64,000 nucleotides of DNA from Vibrio atlanticus (GTDB taxonomy: Bacteria > Pseudomonadota > Gammaproteobacteria > Enterobacterales > Vibrionaceae): positions 3,038,001 to 3,102,000 of the forward strand of contig NZ_AP025460.1 in NCBI RefSeq assembly GCF_024347315.1, written 5' to 3'. This document shows positions 1-10,046 of this stretch, piece by piece. Position 1 is the stretch's first letter; each line of letters starts with the position of its first letter. Both the position numbers and the translations under genes were made by a program. The notes beneath the pieces are model-generated. The model was not told where the DNA came from and did not search any database. It worked only from the letters and a program-made list of their open reading frames with translations.

Positions 1-152
1 GTCGTGACTTCTGGGTGATGCTAGGCGTATCACTACTCCTTGTTATCATGGCACTAGGAAAATCTCGTAGCGTGAATCGTATCGAAGGCGGCGTGTTAAT
101 CGTGACGTTTGTGGCATATCAAAGTTACCTACTAATGAACATGTCAGCTTAA
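1..152 (+). CDS. Calcium/sodium antiporter, C-terminal end (partial)
   Basis: The first 152 bases carry an open frame, first whole codon at base 3, that ends in TAA. It encodes about 49 residues: a hydrophobic helix, a short basic loop (GKSRSVNRIEGG) and a second hydrophobic helix. The RIEG loop and last helix are typical of the end of K+-dependent Na+/Ca2+ exchanger-like proteins of the CaxA/YrbG family in the inner membrane. The position just upstream of kdsD is where yrbG lies in E. coli. The 5' part is outside the window, so the assignment rests on this short tail and on gene order. Confidence 0.8.
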   Translation, partial: RDFWVMLGVSLLLVIMALGKSRSVNRIEGGVLIVTFVAYQSYLLMNMSA

Positions 153-186
153 TTGTTGATTTAACTTCCCGTACTTGGAGTATTTG

Positions 187-1158
187 ATGTCTCAGCCATT
201 TGATTATTGCAGCGTTGCAAAACAAGTTTTGGAAACCGAAGTTGCAGGTCTCACGCAATTAGACCAATATTTTAATGATGATTTTAGCAAAGCTTGCGAC
301 CTAATCCTGAACAACAAAGGCAAAGTCGTAGTGATGGGCATGGGCAAATCAGGCCACATTGGTAACAAAATAGCAGCTACACTGGCAAGCACTGGTACAT
401 CGGCTTTCTTTGTACACCCAGGTGAAGCAGCGCATGGTGATTTGGGAATGATCGAACCTGGCGATATTGTGATAGCAATATCCAACTCAGGTGAATCAGG
501 AGAAATCCTCAGCCTATTCCCAGTATTAAAGCGTTTAAACATTAAGATTATCAGCATGACTGGCAAGCCGGCATCAAACATGGCGACTTTATCTGATATT
601 CATTTACAGATTTCAGTACCCGAAGAAGCGTGTCCCCTAGGTTTAGCACCAACAACCAGTACTACCGCTACTTTGGTTATGGGTGATGCATTAGCCGTTG
701 CACTTTTACAGGCAAGAGGTTTTACCGCTCAAGATTTTGCACTGTCTCATCCTGGTGGTGCTTTGGGCCGTCAACTGCTGTTGAAACTAGACGACATCAT
801 GCACACCGGTGATTCACTCCCAATTGTTGCTCCGGATGCACTAGTTCGAGATGCCCTGTTAGAGATATCTCAAAAAGGCTTGGGTATGACGGCAATCGTC
901 GATGAAGATGGCCAAATGAAGGGCATTTTTACCGATGGTGATTTACGCCGTATCTTAGATAAACGTATTGATATTCATAGCACGCAGATCGGCGATGTAA
1001 TGACACTGAACCCAACGGTAGCAGAACCAAATATGCTCGCAGTTGAGGGCTTAAATTTGATGCAAGCTAAGAGCATCAATGGCCTGATGTTGTGTGATAA
1101 TGGCAAATTAGTAGGCGCTTTAAATATGCATGACTTACTGAAAGCAGGAGTAATGTAA
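187..1158 (+). CDS. kdsD: Arabinose-5-phosphate isomerase KdsD
   Basis: A 323-residue cytosolic enzyme converting D-ribulose 5-phosphate to D-arabinose 5-phosphate, the first step of Kdo synthesis for lipopolysaccharide. Residues about 35-170 form a sugar isomerase (SIS) domain with the glycine-rich segment GMGKSGHIGNK, and two CBS domains fill residues about 205-320. The frame is open from 175, but the ATG at 187 is chosen because TTGGAG lies six bases before it and the product then begins MSQPFDY as in homologues. The stop overlaps the start of kdsC by one base (TAATG), so the two are translationally coupled in the kds-lpt operon. Confidence 0.97.
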   Translation: MSQPFDYCSVAKQVLETEVAGLTQLDQYFNDDFSKACDLILNNKGKVVVMGMGKSGHIGNKIAATLASTGTSAFFVHPGEAAHGDLGMIEPGDIVIAISNSGESGEILSLFPVLKRLNIKIISMTGKPASNMATLSDIHLQISVPEEACPLGLAPTTSTTATLVMGDALAVALLQARGFTAQDFALSHPGGALGRQLLLKLDDIMHTGDSLPIVAPDALVRDALLEISQKGLGMTAIVDEDGQMKGIFTDGDLRRILDKRIDIHSTQIGDVMTLNPTVAEPNMLAVEGLNLMQAKSINGLMLCDNGKLVGALNMHDLLKAGVM

Positions 1159-1715
1159 TGTCACAGGCAATTGAAACCCTTTACGGCACAGTGGATTCAC
1201 GTGTATTTGCGATAGCAAAAGAGATCAAACTGCTGATTTGCGATGTCGATGGCGTATTCTCAGATGGTCGCATCTACATGGGTAATAATGGTGAAGAGTT
1301 AAAAACTTTCCATACGCGCGACGGTTACGGCATTAAATCGTTGATGAACGCGGGCGTTGAAATCGCAATCATCACTGGCCGTAAATCTCAAATTGTTGAG
1401 AATCGAATGACCGCTCTCGGTATTAAGCTAATTTATCAAGGTCAGGATGATAAAGTTAAAGCATATCAAGACATTTGCGATAAACTTTCAGTTAATCCTG
1501 AAAACACAGGTTATATCGGAGACGATTTAATCGACTGGCCTGTAATGGCAAAGGTTGGCTTGAAGGTATGTGTGGCAGACGGTCACCCATTGCTTGCACA
1601 AAGAGCCAACTACGTAACAACCATTAACGGCGGTTACGGTGCAGTACGTGAAGTCTGCGACCTTATTTTACAAGCAAGAAACGAACTCGACGTGCACAAA
1701 GGTTTAAGCATATGA
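1158..1715 (+). CDS. kdsC: 3-deoxy-D-manno-octulosonate-8-phosphate phosphatase KdsC
   Basis: A 185-residue HAD-superfamily phosphatase that removes phosphate from Kdo 8-phosphate to give free Kdo. The catalytic motif ICDVDGVFSDG places the nucleophile at Asp29 and the general acid at Asp31; the later motif GDDLIDWPVM supplies Mg2+ ligands. There is no large cap domain, as is usual for tetrameric KdsC enzymes. It overlaps kdsD by one base upstream and lptC by four bases downstream, so the operon is closely coupled. Confidence 0.97.
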   Translation: MSQAIETLYGTVDSRVFAIAKEIKLLICDVDGVFSDGRIYMGNNGEELKTFHTRDGYGIKSLMNAGVEIAIITGRKSQIVENRMTALGIKLIYQGQDDKVKAYQDICDKLSVNPENTGYIGDDLIDWPVMAKVGLKVCVADGHPLLAQRANYVTTINGGYGAVREVCDLILQARNELDVHKGLSI

Positions 1716-2275
1716 GTTTTAATCGTATTATCTACTTAATACTCATCTTTATTGCCTCTTGGTCCGCCTATTACTTGTACGACAAAGAGCAAACTTCGAC
1801 GATACAAGTAGATCCAAATTTAGAACTGCCCGCGTTTAGTGGCAAGAATCTTGATAATATTAGCTATGACGAAAGCGGTATTCGTAGCTATCAAGTTGAA
1901 TCGACCAATCTAGAGCACTACTCCGTCGTTGGCGATACGCACTTTCAAGACCCTGTTCTTTCAGTATTCCGTGAAGGGCATACGATAGAATGGCGAGTGA
2001 CCGCTGATCGCGCAATTATGGATGAAAATCAAGTCATCACTTTTTATGACAACGTTGTGGCGAAGAACCTGTTGCCAGATGCTAGTTTCGATACAATGAC
2101 CACAGATAAGATGGTTGTTGAACTGACTAGCCGAGATTTTTATTCAGACACTCCGGTCCATATGATCGGTACATTTTTTGAAAATGAGGGGCAAGCAATG
2201 AAAGGGAACTTCGGTACCAACAATGCGACTCTCTTTAATTCTGTTCAGGGTAGATATGAAACTCTCACACCTTAG
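1712..2275 (+). CDS. lptC: LPS export system protein LptC
   Basis: A 187-residue bitopic inner-membrane protein that passes lipopolysaccharide from the LptBFG extractor to periplasmic LptA. Residues about 4-24 are a single hydrophobic anchor; the rest is a periplasmic beta-jellyroll domain with the segment RVTADRAIMDENQ. Its start overlaps the end of kdsC by four bases. Its last 20 bases overlap lptA in another frame, a compact arrangement that keeps bridge components in step. Confidence 0.95.
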   Translation: MSFNRIIYLILIFIASWSAYYLYDKEQTSTIQVDPNLELPAFSGKNLDNISYDESGIRSYQVESTNLEHYSVVGDTHFQDPVLSVFREGHTIEWRVTADRAIMDENQVITFYDNVVAKNLLPDASFDTMTTDKMVVELTSRDFYSDTPVHMIGTFFENEGQAMKGNFGTNNATLFNSVQGRYETLTP

Positions 2276-2750
2276 TTTATTGGCTTTGACCCTTGCGGCG
2301 TCTAATGTCTATGCTCTATCTTCGGATAGCGAGCAGCCTGTCTATATTGATTCAGACAGTCAGCAATTAGATATGAAAAGCAATCAAGTAACCTTTCTTG
2401 GCGATGTGAACCTTAAACAAGGTAGCATCAATATCAATGCCGATAAGGTCATTGTTACACGTAATGCCGTCAACGGTGAAATTGAAGAAATACAAGGTTT
2501 CGGAAAGCCCGCAACCTTTTCTCAACTTACTGACGATGGGAAAACACTCTATGGTGAAGCTGACGATTTACATTACCAGCTGATTGCCGATAGATTGATC
2601 ATGACTAAGAACGCGATGCTATCTCAAGATGGCAGTATCATTCGTGGCTCTAAGATTACCTATCAGATCACCTCTCAAAAATTGGTTGCCGATAGTGATA
2701 GCAGTGAGCGAGTATCAACGGTTTTACAACCAGCGGAAGTGAATAAGTAA
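2256..2750 (+). CDS. lptA: LPS export system periplasmic protein LptA
   Basis: A 164-residue periplasmic protein whose OstA-type beta-jellyroll polymerises into the bridge carrying lipopolysaccharide across the periplasm. The frame is open from 2223, but the ATG at 2256 is chosen because it starts a normal signal peptide ([20 protein letters not shown], about 20 residues, cleavage after VYA). The mature part holds [15 protein letters not shown] and [10 protein letters not shown], typical of the family. It lies between lptC, which it overlaps, and lptB, two bases downstream. Confidence 0.96.
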   Translation: MKLSHLSLLALTLAASNVYALSSDSEQPVYIDSDSQQLDMKSNQVTFLGDVNLKQGSININADKVIVTRNAVNGEIEEIQGFGKPATFSQLTDDGKTLYGEADDLHYQLIADRLIMTKNAMLSQDGSIIRGSKITYQITSQKLVADSDSSERVSTVLQPAEVNK

Positions 2751-2752
2751 TC

Positions 2753-3478
2753 ATGGCAGTCCTTACAGCAAAGAACCTAGCGAAGACCTACGGAAAACGT
2801 AAAGTTGTAACAGACGTAAGCTTGCAAGTAGAGTCAGGTCAGATCGTCGGGCTACTTGGCCCAAACGGTGCAGGTAAAACCACCTCTTTCTATATGATAG
2901 TGGGCCTGGTTGCGCGTGATGAAGGTACTATCAGCATTGATGACCGAGACATCAGTATCTTACCAATGCACAGTCGTTCTCGTCTTGGTATCGGTTACCT
3001 TCCTCAAGAAGCATCCATTTTTCGTAAATTGTCAGTTGAAGACAACATCATGGCTGTTTTGCAAACGCGCGATGAGATGACTAACGCGCAACGTCAAGAT
3101 AAGCTGGAAGATCTTCTCGAAGAGTTCCACATCCAACATATTCGAGCGAGTAATGGTATGGCTTTGTCAGGTGGTGAGCGTCGCCGTGTTGAGATTGCTC
3201 GTGCGCTAGCAGCAAACCCTCAGTTCATTCTTCTGGACGAACCTTTTGCTGGTGTTGACCCTATATCGGTTATCGATATCAAAAAAATCATTGTTCACTT
3301 ACGCGATCGCGGCTTAGGCGTTTTGATTACCGACCACAACGTTCGCGAAACATTAGACGTGTGTGAAAAAGCTTACATCGTAAGTCAAGGGCATCTAATA
3401 GCTGAGGGAACTCCTGAAGATGTTCTCAATAACGAACAAGTTAAACAAGTTTATCTAGGCGAACAATTCCGTCTATGA
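2753..3478 (+). CDS. lptB: LPS export ABC transporter ATPase LptB
   Basis: A 241-residue cytoplasmic ATPase that powers LPS extraction with LptF and LptG, which are not in this window. It has Walker [10 protein letters not shown] (36-44), the Q-loop YLPQEASIF, signature LSGGERRR (from 138), Walker B FILLDEP (from 158) and the H-loop ITDHNVRET. Length and motifs match the family throughout. The start follows lptA by two bases. After its stop a gap of 54 bases leads to rpoN, as in E. coli. Confidence 0.98.
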   Translation: MAVLTAKNLAKTYGKRKVVTDVSLQVESGQIVGLLGPNGAGKTTSFYMIVGLVARDEGTISIDDRDISILPMHSRSRLGIGYLPQEASIFRKLSVEDNIMAVLQTRDEMTNAQRQDKLEDLLEEFHIQHIRASNGMALSGGERRRVEIARALAANPQFILLDEPFAGVDPISVIDIKKIIVHLRDRGLGVLITDHNVRETLDVCEKAYIVSQGHLIAEGTPEDVLNNEQVKQVYLGEQFRL

Positions 3479-3532
3479 TTAGATAGAGAGTATCGAGAGT
3501 TCTTAGAATAATAACTAGGTAAGTAACACTGA

Positions 3533-4993
3533 ATGAAACCCTCATTACAACTTAAGCTAGGCCAACAGTTAGCAATGACTCCTCAATTGCAACAAGCGAT
3601 TCGTTTGTTGCAATTGTCTACTTTGGATTTGCAACAAGAGATTCAAGAAGCACTTGAATCGAACCCACTACTCGATGTCGAAGATGGCAATGAAGATACG
3701 CCAACATCGGAAGAAAAACCTAGCAGTGACGAGAAAGAAACAGTTGAAACAGTAGAACAAGACTTACCTGATAGCTCCGATTTGATCGAAAAATCAGAGA
3801 TCGGCAACGAACTAGAAATCGATACAACTTGGGAAGACGTTTACAGCGCAAACACAGGTAACACTGGCATTGCGATTGATGACGACATGCCCGTTTATCA
3901 AGGCGAAACCACACAAAGTCTATACGATTACCTGCTCTGGCAACTCGATTTAACACCATTCACAGAAACTGACCGCAGCATAGCTTTTGCGCTAATTGAT
4001 GCTATCGATGACCGCGGTTACCTGACCGTATCTTGTGAAGACATCCTTGAGAACTTCGACAACGAAGAGATCGAGCTTGATGAAATTGAAGCCGTTCGTA
4101 AACGAATTCAGCAGTTTGATCCGCTAGGTGTCGGTTCTGTGAATCTGCAAGATTGCTTGTTACTGCAATTGGCGACCTTCCCACAAGATACCCCTTGGCT
4201 TAACGAAGCTAAGTTAGTACTTACTAGCCATATCGACCAACTCGGCAATCGCGATTACAAACTGGTTATCAAAGAGACCAAGTTGAAAGAAGCGGAATTA
4301 CGCGAAGTTTTGCAATTAATCCAACAGCTGGACCCTCGCCCTGGCAGTAAGATCACGCCAGACGAAACTGAGTATGTGGTTCCTGACGTATCCGTCTTCA
4401 AAGAGCTTGGGAAATGGTTGGTCACCATTAATCCAGATAGCGTGCCAAAACTAAAAGTAAATCAACAATACGCGGCCCTTAGTAGCAAAGGCAGTAGTGC
4501 TGACAACCAATTTATCCGCTCAAATTTGCAAGAAGCAAAATGGCTAATTAAAAGTCTAGAGAGCCGAAATGAAACACTACTAAAAGTCGCTCGGTGTATT
4601 GTTGAACATCAACGCGGTTTCTTCGAACATGGCGCAGAAGCCATGAAGCCGATGGTACTGAATGATGTGGCTTTAGCTGTTGATATGCACGAATCCACGA
4701 TCTCTCGTGTGACGACTCAAAAATTCATGCACACACCGCGTGGCATCTTCGAACTCAAGTACTTTTTCTCAAGCCATGTCAGCACTGACAATGGCGGTGA
4801 ATGTTCATCTACAGCAATTCGCGCACTCATTAAGAAGCTTGTCGCAGCGGAAAATACCGCAAAGCCTCTAAGTGATAGTAAGATTGCTGCTTTACTGGCT
4901 GACCAAGGAATTCAGGTAGCTAGACGTACCATAGCGAAATACCGTGAATCTCTGGGCATTGCCCCATCGAGTCAGCGTAAACGCCTGTTATAA
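3533..4993 (+). CDS. rpoN: RNA polymerase sigma-54 factor RpoN
   Basis: A 486-residue alternative sigma factor directing polymerase to -24/-12 promoters that need AAA+ activators; in vibrios it controls flagella and nitrogen genes. The Gln/Leu-rich N-terminal region I ([20 protein letters not shown]) contacts activators. An acidic region II spans about residues 50-110, followed by the core-binding region. The C-terminal DNA-binding part ends with the RpoN box [10 protein letters not shown] at residues 463-472. The rpoN-hpf-ptsN-rapZ-ptsO order is the classical one linking sigma-54 with the nitrogen PTS. Confidence 0.98.
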   Translation: MKPSLQLKLGQQLAMTPQLQQAIRLLQLSTLDLQQEIQEALESNPLLDVEDGNEDTPTSEEKPSSDEKETVETVEQDLPDSSDLIEKSEIGNELEIDTTWEDVYSANTGNTGIAIDDDMPVYQGETTQSLYDYLLWQLDLTPFTETDRSIAFALIDAIDDRGYLTVSCEDILENFDNEEIELDEIEAVRKRIQQFDPLGVGSVNLQDCLLLQLATFPQDTPWLNEAKLVLTSHIDQLGNRDYKLVIKETKLKEAELREVLQLIQQLDPRPGSKITPDETEYVVPDVSVFKELGKWLVTINPDSVPKLKVNQQYAALSSKGSSADNQFIRSNLQEAKWLIKSLESRNETLLKVARCIVEHQRGFFEHGAEAMKPMVLNDVALAVDMHESTISRVTTQKFMHTPRGIFELKYFFSSHVSTDNGGECSSTAIRALIKKLVAAENTAKPLSDSKIAALLADQGIQVARRTIAKYRESLGIAPSSQRKRLL

Positions 4994-5083
4994 ACTAAAG
5001 TAGTTAGCTCTTTATTCATTAACGATTGATTAGTTAACTATTAATTTAGTTGTAACCTGGCAACCAACTGAAAAGGAAAGTCT

Positions 5084-5371
5084 ATGCAAATCAATATTCA
5101 AGGCCATCACGTTGATCTTACCGATTCAATGCAAGACTATGTTCACACCAAATTCGACAAACTTGAGCGCTTCTTTGATCATATCAATAGTGTTCAAGTT
5201 GTTTTAAAAGTTGAGAAAATCAATCAAATCGCAGAAGCTACCCTGCATATAAATCAAGGGGAAATTCATGCGACAGCAACAGATGAAAGCATGTATGCCG
5301 CAATTGATTCATTGGTTGATAAACTTGTTCGCCAACTCAACAAGCACAAAGAAAAACTAAGTAGTCACTAA
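5084..5371 (+). CDS. hpf: Ribosome hibernation promoting factor, short form
   Basis: A 95-residue protein of the short HPF/YfiA family that binds the decoding centre of the 30S subunit and favours inactive 100S dimers in stationary phase. It shows MQINIQGHHVDLTDSMQDYV at the start, the family core KLERFFDHI, and a Lys-rich tail; the long-form C-terminal dimerisation domain is absent. AAAGGAAAG precedes the ATG. The 90-base gap after rpoN may carry its own promoter, and ptsN begins one base after the stop. Confidence 0.95.
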   Translation: MQINIQGHHVDLTDSMQDYVHTKFDKLERFFDHINSVQVVLKVEKINQIAEATLHINQGEIHATATDESMYAAIDSLVDKLVRQLNKHKEKLSSH

Positions 5372-5372
5372 C

Positions 5373-5831
5373 ATGCAATTAAGCGAAGTACTTTCATTGG
5401 ACTGCACTAAAAGTGCAGTCCAATGCACAAGCAAAAAAAGAGCCCTTGAGCTGATCAGTCAAATCGCAGCAGAAAGCTGCGGTCAAGATTCAACAGAACT
5501 GTTTGAGTGCATGCTGAGCCGTGAAAAAATGGGCAGTACAGGTATCGGTAACGGTATCGCGATTCCCCATGCACGCATGAATGTCAGTGATAAAGCGATT
5601 GCTGTATTAATACAATGCCAAGACCCAATCGAATTTGATGCTATCGATAACCGCCCAGTTGATCTACTGTTTGCTCTACTTGTTCCTAGTGAACAATGTA
5701 AAGAGCATCTGAAAACCCTTTCTTGTATGGCAGAGCGACTTAACGACAAGCAGACTCTTAAACAGTTGCGTAATGCTCAAAGCGATCAAGAGCTTTACGA
5801 CATCATGATTCAAGTGCCAACTTGCGAGTAA
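5373..5831 (+). CDS. ptsN: PTS IIA-like nitrogen regulatory protein PtsN (EIIA-Ntr)
   Basis: A 152-residue EIIA domain protein that receives phosphate from NPr (encoded by ptsO nearby) and regulates potassium, nitrogen and stress functions rather than sugar uptake. The phosphoryl-accepting histidine is His66 in [11 protein letters not shown]. Codons 8-18 (around [10 protein letters not shown], a segment conserved in E. coli PtsN) contain a perfect 14-bp inverted repeat, listed separately. The gene starts one base after hpf and ends four bases before rapZ. Confidence 0.97.
   Translation: MQLSEVLSLDCTKSAVQCTSKKRALELISQIAAESCGQDSTELFECMLSREKMGSTGIGNGIAIPHARMNVSDKAIAVLIQCQDPIEFDAIDNRPVDLLFALLVPSEQCKEHLKTLSCMAERLNDKQTLKQLRNAQSDQELYDIMIQVPTCE
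5395..5425 (+). other. Strong inverted repeat inside the start of ptsN
   Basis: CATTGGACTGCACT is followed by AAA and then its exact reverse complement AGTGCAGTCCAATG. The transcript can fold into a 14-bp hairpin with a three-base loop about 20 bases into the ptsN coding region. No T-run follows, so it is not a usual intrinsic terminator. A role in translation of ptsN or in processing of hpf-ptsN mRNA is inference. Confidence 0.85.
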
Positions 5832-5835
5832 TAAC

Positions 5836-6705
5836 ATGCGATTAATCGTTGTTAGTGGCCAGTCAGGAGCCGGGAAAAGTGTTGCGCTACGAGTTCTTGA
5901 AGACTTGGGGTATTACTGTGTTGATAACCTACCAGTAAACCTGCTCAACGACTTCGTCGAATCGGTACGCGAGATCAATCAAAACGTCGCTGTTAGCATT
6001 GATATTCGTAACCTACCAAAAGAGCCTCAGTTAGTTACAGAAACGCTAGACCAGCTAGAAGCCGCCACAGATATAGACCTAAACGTCTTATTTCTAGATG
6101 CGAGTAAACAGACGCTACTCAAGCGCTACAGCGAAACACGCAGAATTCATCCTTTATCGATCGGCCAAGAAAAACTCTCTCTTGAACAAGCTATTGATTT
6201 AGAAAAAACACTTCTGACTCCTCTTGTAGAGCAAGCCAGCATTGTGATTGATAGCAGTGACTGTAACCTCTACGAATTGAGTGAACAGGTTCGTTTCAAA
6301 GTAGAGGGCAAAGAAAAACAAGAACTCATTATCGTTTTTCAGTCTTTCGGCTTTAAGTTCGGCCTACCAAGTGATGCCGATTATGTGTTTGATGTTCGAT
6401 TTCTGCCAAACCCTCACTGGGAACCGGCACTACGACCATTGACGGGGCTTGAAGCTCCAATTCACTCTTTCCTAGAGAAACACGCTGAAGTTCTTGAACT
6501 CAAGCAACAAATTCAAGGCTTTGTTGAGCAGTGGTTACCCATGTTAGAGAAGAATAATCGCAGTTACCTAACGGTCGCGATTGGTTGCACTGGCGGCAAA
6601 CACCGCTCAGTTTATCTAACTCAGAAAATTGGTGAATACTTCGAACAACTCGGTCATCAAGTTCAAATCAGACATGCCTCCCTAGAGAAGCACCAACAGG
6701 GCTAA
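5836..6705 (+). CDS. rapZ: RNase adapter protein RapZ
   Basis: A 289-residue nucleotide-binding protein. In E. coli RapZ senses glucosamine-6-phosphate and delivers the sRNA GlmZ to RNase E, tuning cell-wall precursor synthesis. Walker A GQSGAGKS lies at residues 8-15; the C-terminal half ends with the conserved [12 protein letters not shown] segment and a basic tail thought to bind RNA. It is flanked at four and two bases by ptsN and ptsO, as in enterobacteria. Confidence 0.97.
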   Translation: MRLIVVSGQSGAGKSVALRVLEDLGYYCVDNLPVNLLNDFVESVREINQNVAVSIDIRNLPKEPQLVTETLDQLEAATDIDLNVLFLDASKQTLLKRYSETRRIHPLSIGQEKLSLEQAIDLEKTLLTPLVEQASIVIDSSDCNLYELSEQVRFKVEGKEKQELIIVFQSFGFKFGLPSDADYVFDVRFLPNPHWEPALRPLTGLEAPIHSFLEKHAEVLELKQQIQGFVEQWLPMLEKNNRSYLTVAIGCTGGKHRSVYLTQKIGEYFEQLGHQVQIRHASLEKHQQG

Positions 6706-6707
6706 CC

Positions 6708-6983
6708 ATGGAATTAACTCGAACTGTACTGATCCAAAATCGCTTGGGTCTTCACGCTAGAGCAGCCGTAAAATTGGTTGAGCTTGCCCAAAGTTTTGAT
6801 GCAACTATCACTATCCATAGCGAAGAAGATAAAATCGCAACTGCAGACAGTGTGATGGGTTTGCTTATGCTGGAATCAGCGCAAGGGCAACACATCACGA
6901 TCCAAGCTACAGGCACCGATTCACAACAAGCACTGGATGCTGTTTGCCACCTCATTGAAGACAAGTTTGATGAGGGTGAGTAG
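6708..6983 (+). CDS. ptsO: Phosphocarrier protein NPr (PtsO)
   Basis: A 91-residue HPr-like phosphocarrier of the nitrogen PTS, moving phosphate from EI-Ntr (PtsP) to PtsN. The active histidine is His16 in [10 protein letters not shown], and the [10 protein letters not shown] segment corresponds to the HPr regulatory-serine region. It starts two bases after rapZ and is the last gene of the rpoN cluster. A 148-base gap with no clear terminator separates it from mgtE. Confidence 0.95.
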   Translation: MELTRTVLIQNRLGLHARAAVKLVELAQSFDATITIHSEEDKIATADSVMGLLMLESAQGQHITIQATGTDSQQALDAVCHLIEDKFDEGE

Positions 6984-7131
6984 CGAAAACGAGTCACTCA
7001 CAACACTGAAGACTCAAACTTCGAACCAACCAGTATTAAATCTTAGTTCTAGCTAAGTTTATGATTTAAATAAGCCCCAGAATTAAGTTACTATTCCAAG
7101 CATTGTTAGAATAATGAAATAGGAGGAAAAT

Positions 7132-8487
7132 ATGGCAGAGCAATTAGAATTCGACCAAGCTCACCAAACCCTCCAAGAAGTCAGCGAAGCCCTAGAAAAC
7201 GGCCGATTTGTTCACGTACGTCGACAACTTCAGGACATGGAACCTGAAGATATTGCACACCTTTTAGAAGCCTCCCCTCGCAAAAGTCGTGACGTACTCT
7301 GGCAACTCACCGATCCAGAAGACTACGGTGAAATTCTTGATGAACTAAACGAAGACGTCAAAGATGCGCTTGTGTCGAAAATGGCACCGGAGACCTTAGC
7401 AGAAGCAACAGAAGGTATGGAAACCGATGACGTCGCGTACGTACTTCGAAGCCTACCCGACGATGTTTCTCGCGAAGTCCTTTCTCAAATGGACTCCGTC
7501 GATCGTGCATTAGTAGAAACCGCCCTTTCGTACCCAGAAGATTCAGCGGGTGCGATCATGAATACCGACGTAATCACGATTCGTGGCGACGTCGATGTCG
7601 ACGTTGTATTGCGCTATATGCGTATGCGTGGCGAATTGCCCGACGCAACCGATGCTCTGTATGTTATTGATGAAGAAGAACGTCTGATCGGTAACCTATC
7701 GCTTACCACACTAGTAACAACTCAGCCCGATGTTCCGGTTTCCGAAGTGATGGAAGATGCTGACGAAGCGATCGCGGTTGAAACCAGTGCTTCCGATATC
7801 GCCAGTCTGTTCGAACGTCGTAATTGGGTTTCTGCACCCGTTGTTGATAGTAACCAGCATCTTGTTGGCCGTATCACTATCGATGACGTGGTTGATGTTA
7901 TCCGTGAAGACGCCGAGCACTCAATGATGAGCATGGCGGGTATGGACGATGACGAAGATACCTTCGCTCCAGTCGTAAAATCTGCTCGTCGTCGTAGTGT
8001 CTGGTTGGGTGCTAACGTACTCGCAGCACTTGCTGCTGCATCTGTATCCAATATGTTTGAAGCAACACTCGACCAAATGGCAGCGATTGCGGTTCTAATG
8101 ACTATCGTACCTTCAATGGGCGGGGTTGCTGGTAACCAAACCGTTGCACTTGTGATTCGTGGTTTAGCACTCGGTCATATCGGTGACAGTAACAAACGCG
8201 AACTACTACTCAAAGAGGCGGCCATCGGCTTCCTAAACGGCGTGTTATGGGCTGTTATCATTGGCGGTATAGTGGTTGCTTGGAAAGGTAACTGGATACT
8301 GGGAGGCATCATCTCAGCTGCAATGATGACCAACTTGATTGTCGCTGGTATCGCCGGTGTAACCATCCCAGTAATGCTGAAAAAGATGAATATCGATCCA
8401 GCACTAGCGGGCGGTATGGCTCTGACCACAGTAACCGATGTTATTGGCCTATCTGTGTTTTTAGGCTTAGCAACCATACTGATCTAG
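7132..8487 (+). CDS. mgtE: Magnesium transporter MgtE
   Basis: A 451-residue Mg2+ channel. The N-terminal superhelical MgtE_N domain covers about residues 35-135 (repeats such as MEPEDIAHLL and LPDDVSREVL), and two CBS domains follow at about 140-260, together forming the cytosolic Mg2+ sensor. Five membrane helices fill the C-terminal third, including the pore helix with PSMGGVAGNQT and LAGGMALTTVTDVIG. A strong AGGAGG lies before the ATG. No Mg2+ riboswitch is recognisable in the leader by eye. Confidence 0.97.
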   Translation: MAEQLEFDQAHQTLQEVSEALENGRFVHVRRQLQDMEPEDIAHLLEASPRKSRDVLWQLTDPEDYGEILDELNEDVKDALVSKMAPETLAEATEGMETDDVAYVLRSLPDDVSREVLSQMDSVDRALVETALSYPEDSAGAIMNTDVITIRGDVDVDVVLRYMRMRGELPDATDALYVIDEEERLIGNLSLTTLVTTQPDVPVSEVMEDADEAIAVETSASDIASLFERRNWVSAPVVDSNQHLVGRITIDDVVDVIREDAEHSMMSMAGMDDDEDTFAPVVKSARRRSVWLGANVLAALAAASVSNMFEATLDQMAAIAVLMTIVPSMGGVAGNQTVALVIRGLALGHIGDSNKRELLLKEAAIGFLNGVLWAVIIGGIVVAWKGNWILGGIISAAMMTNLIVAGIAGVTIPVMLKKMNIDPALAGGMALTTVTDVIGLSVFLGLATILI

Positions 8488-8529
8488 TTATCATAAGCAG
8501 CTAGCCAATTTTTGGCGAAATACAGAAAA

Positions 8530-8560
8530 CAAAAAGTGAGCCATCGGCTCCCTTTTTTAA
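8530..8560. terminator. Terminator between mgtE and pmbA
   Basis: GAGCC-ATC-GGCTC is flanked by AAAAAGT on one side and CCTTTTTT on the other. It therefore looks like an intrinsic terminator in both directions, serving the convergent genes mgtE and pmbA. Confidence 0.8.
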
Positions 8561-8584
8561 TTCATCATATTGGCGCTAACTTAA

Positions 8585-9928
8585 TTACTCACCCGCGACT
8601 TTCATCGACTCAAGCAAGATAGAACCCGTTTGAATTTGTGAACGCGTTTCAACATCGTTACCAACCGCAACAATCTGAGTGAACATGTCTTTTAGGTTAC
8701 CCGCGATCGTCACTTCAGATACTGGGTATTGGATTTCTCCATTCTCAACCCAGAAACCTGCTGCGCCACGTGAATAATCACCGGTCACGGTATTAACGCC
8801 TTGACCCATTACTTCAGTCACAAGGAAGCCGGTGCCTAGCTCTTTTAGCATCTGCTCAAAGTTTTGACCCGTTGATTTAACGAACCAGTTATGAATACCA
8901 CCAGCATGACCTGTTGGTGTCATATCCATTTTACGTGCGGCATAACTGGTTAGCAGGTAAGTTGCTAACACACCATCTGTGATGATTTCACGATCTTGAG
9001 TGAACACACCTTCACTATCGAATGGGCTTGAAGCCAAACCACGTAAGATATGAGGACGCTCAGAAATGTTAAACCAATCAGGTAGAATTTTCTGACCTAG
9101 GTGATCCAATAAGAACGATGACTTACGGTATAGGTTACCACCACTGATCGCCATCACAAGGTGGCCAATCAAGCCAGTCGCGACATCGTTAGCAAACATG
9201 ATTGGGTATTGGCCTGTTGGTAGCTTTTTCGCATCCAAACGGCTAATTGTCTTTTCTGCTGCTTCCTGACCTACGCGCTCAGGCGTCCATAGCTCATCAC
9301 GGTGACGTGCAACGGTATAGCTGTAGTCTCGCTCCATCTCACCGTTAGCGCCTTGTCCAATCACACAGCAGCTCGTGCTATGGCGGCTTGATGCGTAGCT
9401 AGCTAGTAAGCCATGGCTGTTACCATAAACTTTAACGCCATAATGGCTGTCGTAGCTTGCACCATCACTTTGCTTGATCTTATCGCTATAAGCTAGCGCT
9501 TGCTTCTCAGCTGCAATCGCAATCTCAGCGGCATAGTCAGGGTTTGGTTCATCAGGGTGGAAAAGATCCAAGTCTGGAATTTCTTTTACCATGTATTCTT
9601 TTGCTGCAGGACCAGCAAACGGGTCTTCAGAAGTGTACTGAGCGATATCAAGCGCAGCCGCGACTGTTTGAGCAATTGCCTTCTCACTCAGATCTGATGT
9701 AGATGCGCTGCCTTTTTTCTGACCGCGGTAAACAGTAATACCTAGAGCACCATCACTATTAAATTCAACGTTTTCCACTTCACACATACGTGTTGAAACA
9801 CTTAAACCCGTTGACTTAGTAATAGCAACCTCAGCGGCGTCTGCACTCACTGATGCCATATCCAACGCTTTAGCTACTGCGGCTTCTAGCTCAACTCGTT
9901 GTTGGGCGACTTGCTGTTTTACATCCAT
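8585..9928 (-). CDS. pmbA: Metalloprotease-like protein PmbA (TldE)
   Basis: A 447-residue member of the TldD/PmbA family. With TldD, PmbA forms a heterodimeric protease that processes microcin B17 and degrades CcdA in E. coli; TldD carries the catalytic metal site. The C-terminal block [23 protein letters not shown] followed by [14 protein letters not shown] is characteristic (quoted in two parts around the family's YSRGA core). It is divergent from darP, as in E. coli. Confidence 0.95.
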   Translation of the reverse strand: MDVKQQVAQQRVELEAAVAKALDMASVSADAAEVAITKSTGLSVSTRMCEVENVEFNSDGALGITVYRGQKKGSASTSDLSEKAIAQTVAAALDIAQYTSEDPFAGPAAKEYMVKEIPDLDLFHPDEPNPDYAAEIAIAAEKQALAYSDKIKQSDGASYDSHYGVKVYGNSHGLLASYASSRHSTSCCVIGQGANGEMERDYSYTVARHRDELWTPERVGQEAAEKTISRLDAKKLPTGQYPIMFANDVATGLIGHLVMAISGGNLYRKSSFLLDHLGQKILPDWFNISERPHILRGLASSPFDSEGVFTQDREIITDGVLATYLLTSYAARKMDMTPTGHAGGIHNWFVKSTGQNFEQMLKELGTGFLVTEVMGQGVNTVTGDYSRGAAGFWVENGEIQYPVSEVTIAGNLKDMFTQIVAVGNDVETRSQIQTGSILLESMKVAGE

Positions 9929-10046
9929 ATCTATTCTAATTTTTTAGGTCAATATTACGTAGGATAACAAGAATTTCGCTTTCTCCCCAAGATTCTTGCT
10001 AAAATAGGCAATATATTCGTTTGAGATAGTGACATAGGCAGAAAAG

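Noticed and set aside
30..258. Minus-strand frame across the end of the antiporter gene and kdsD start
   Set aside because: It is antisense to two well-supported genes and has no family features.
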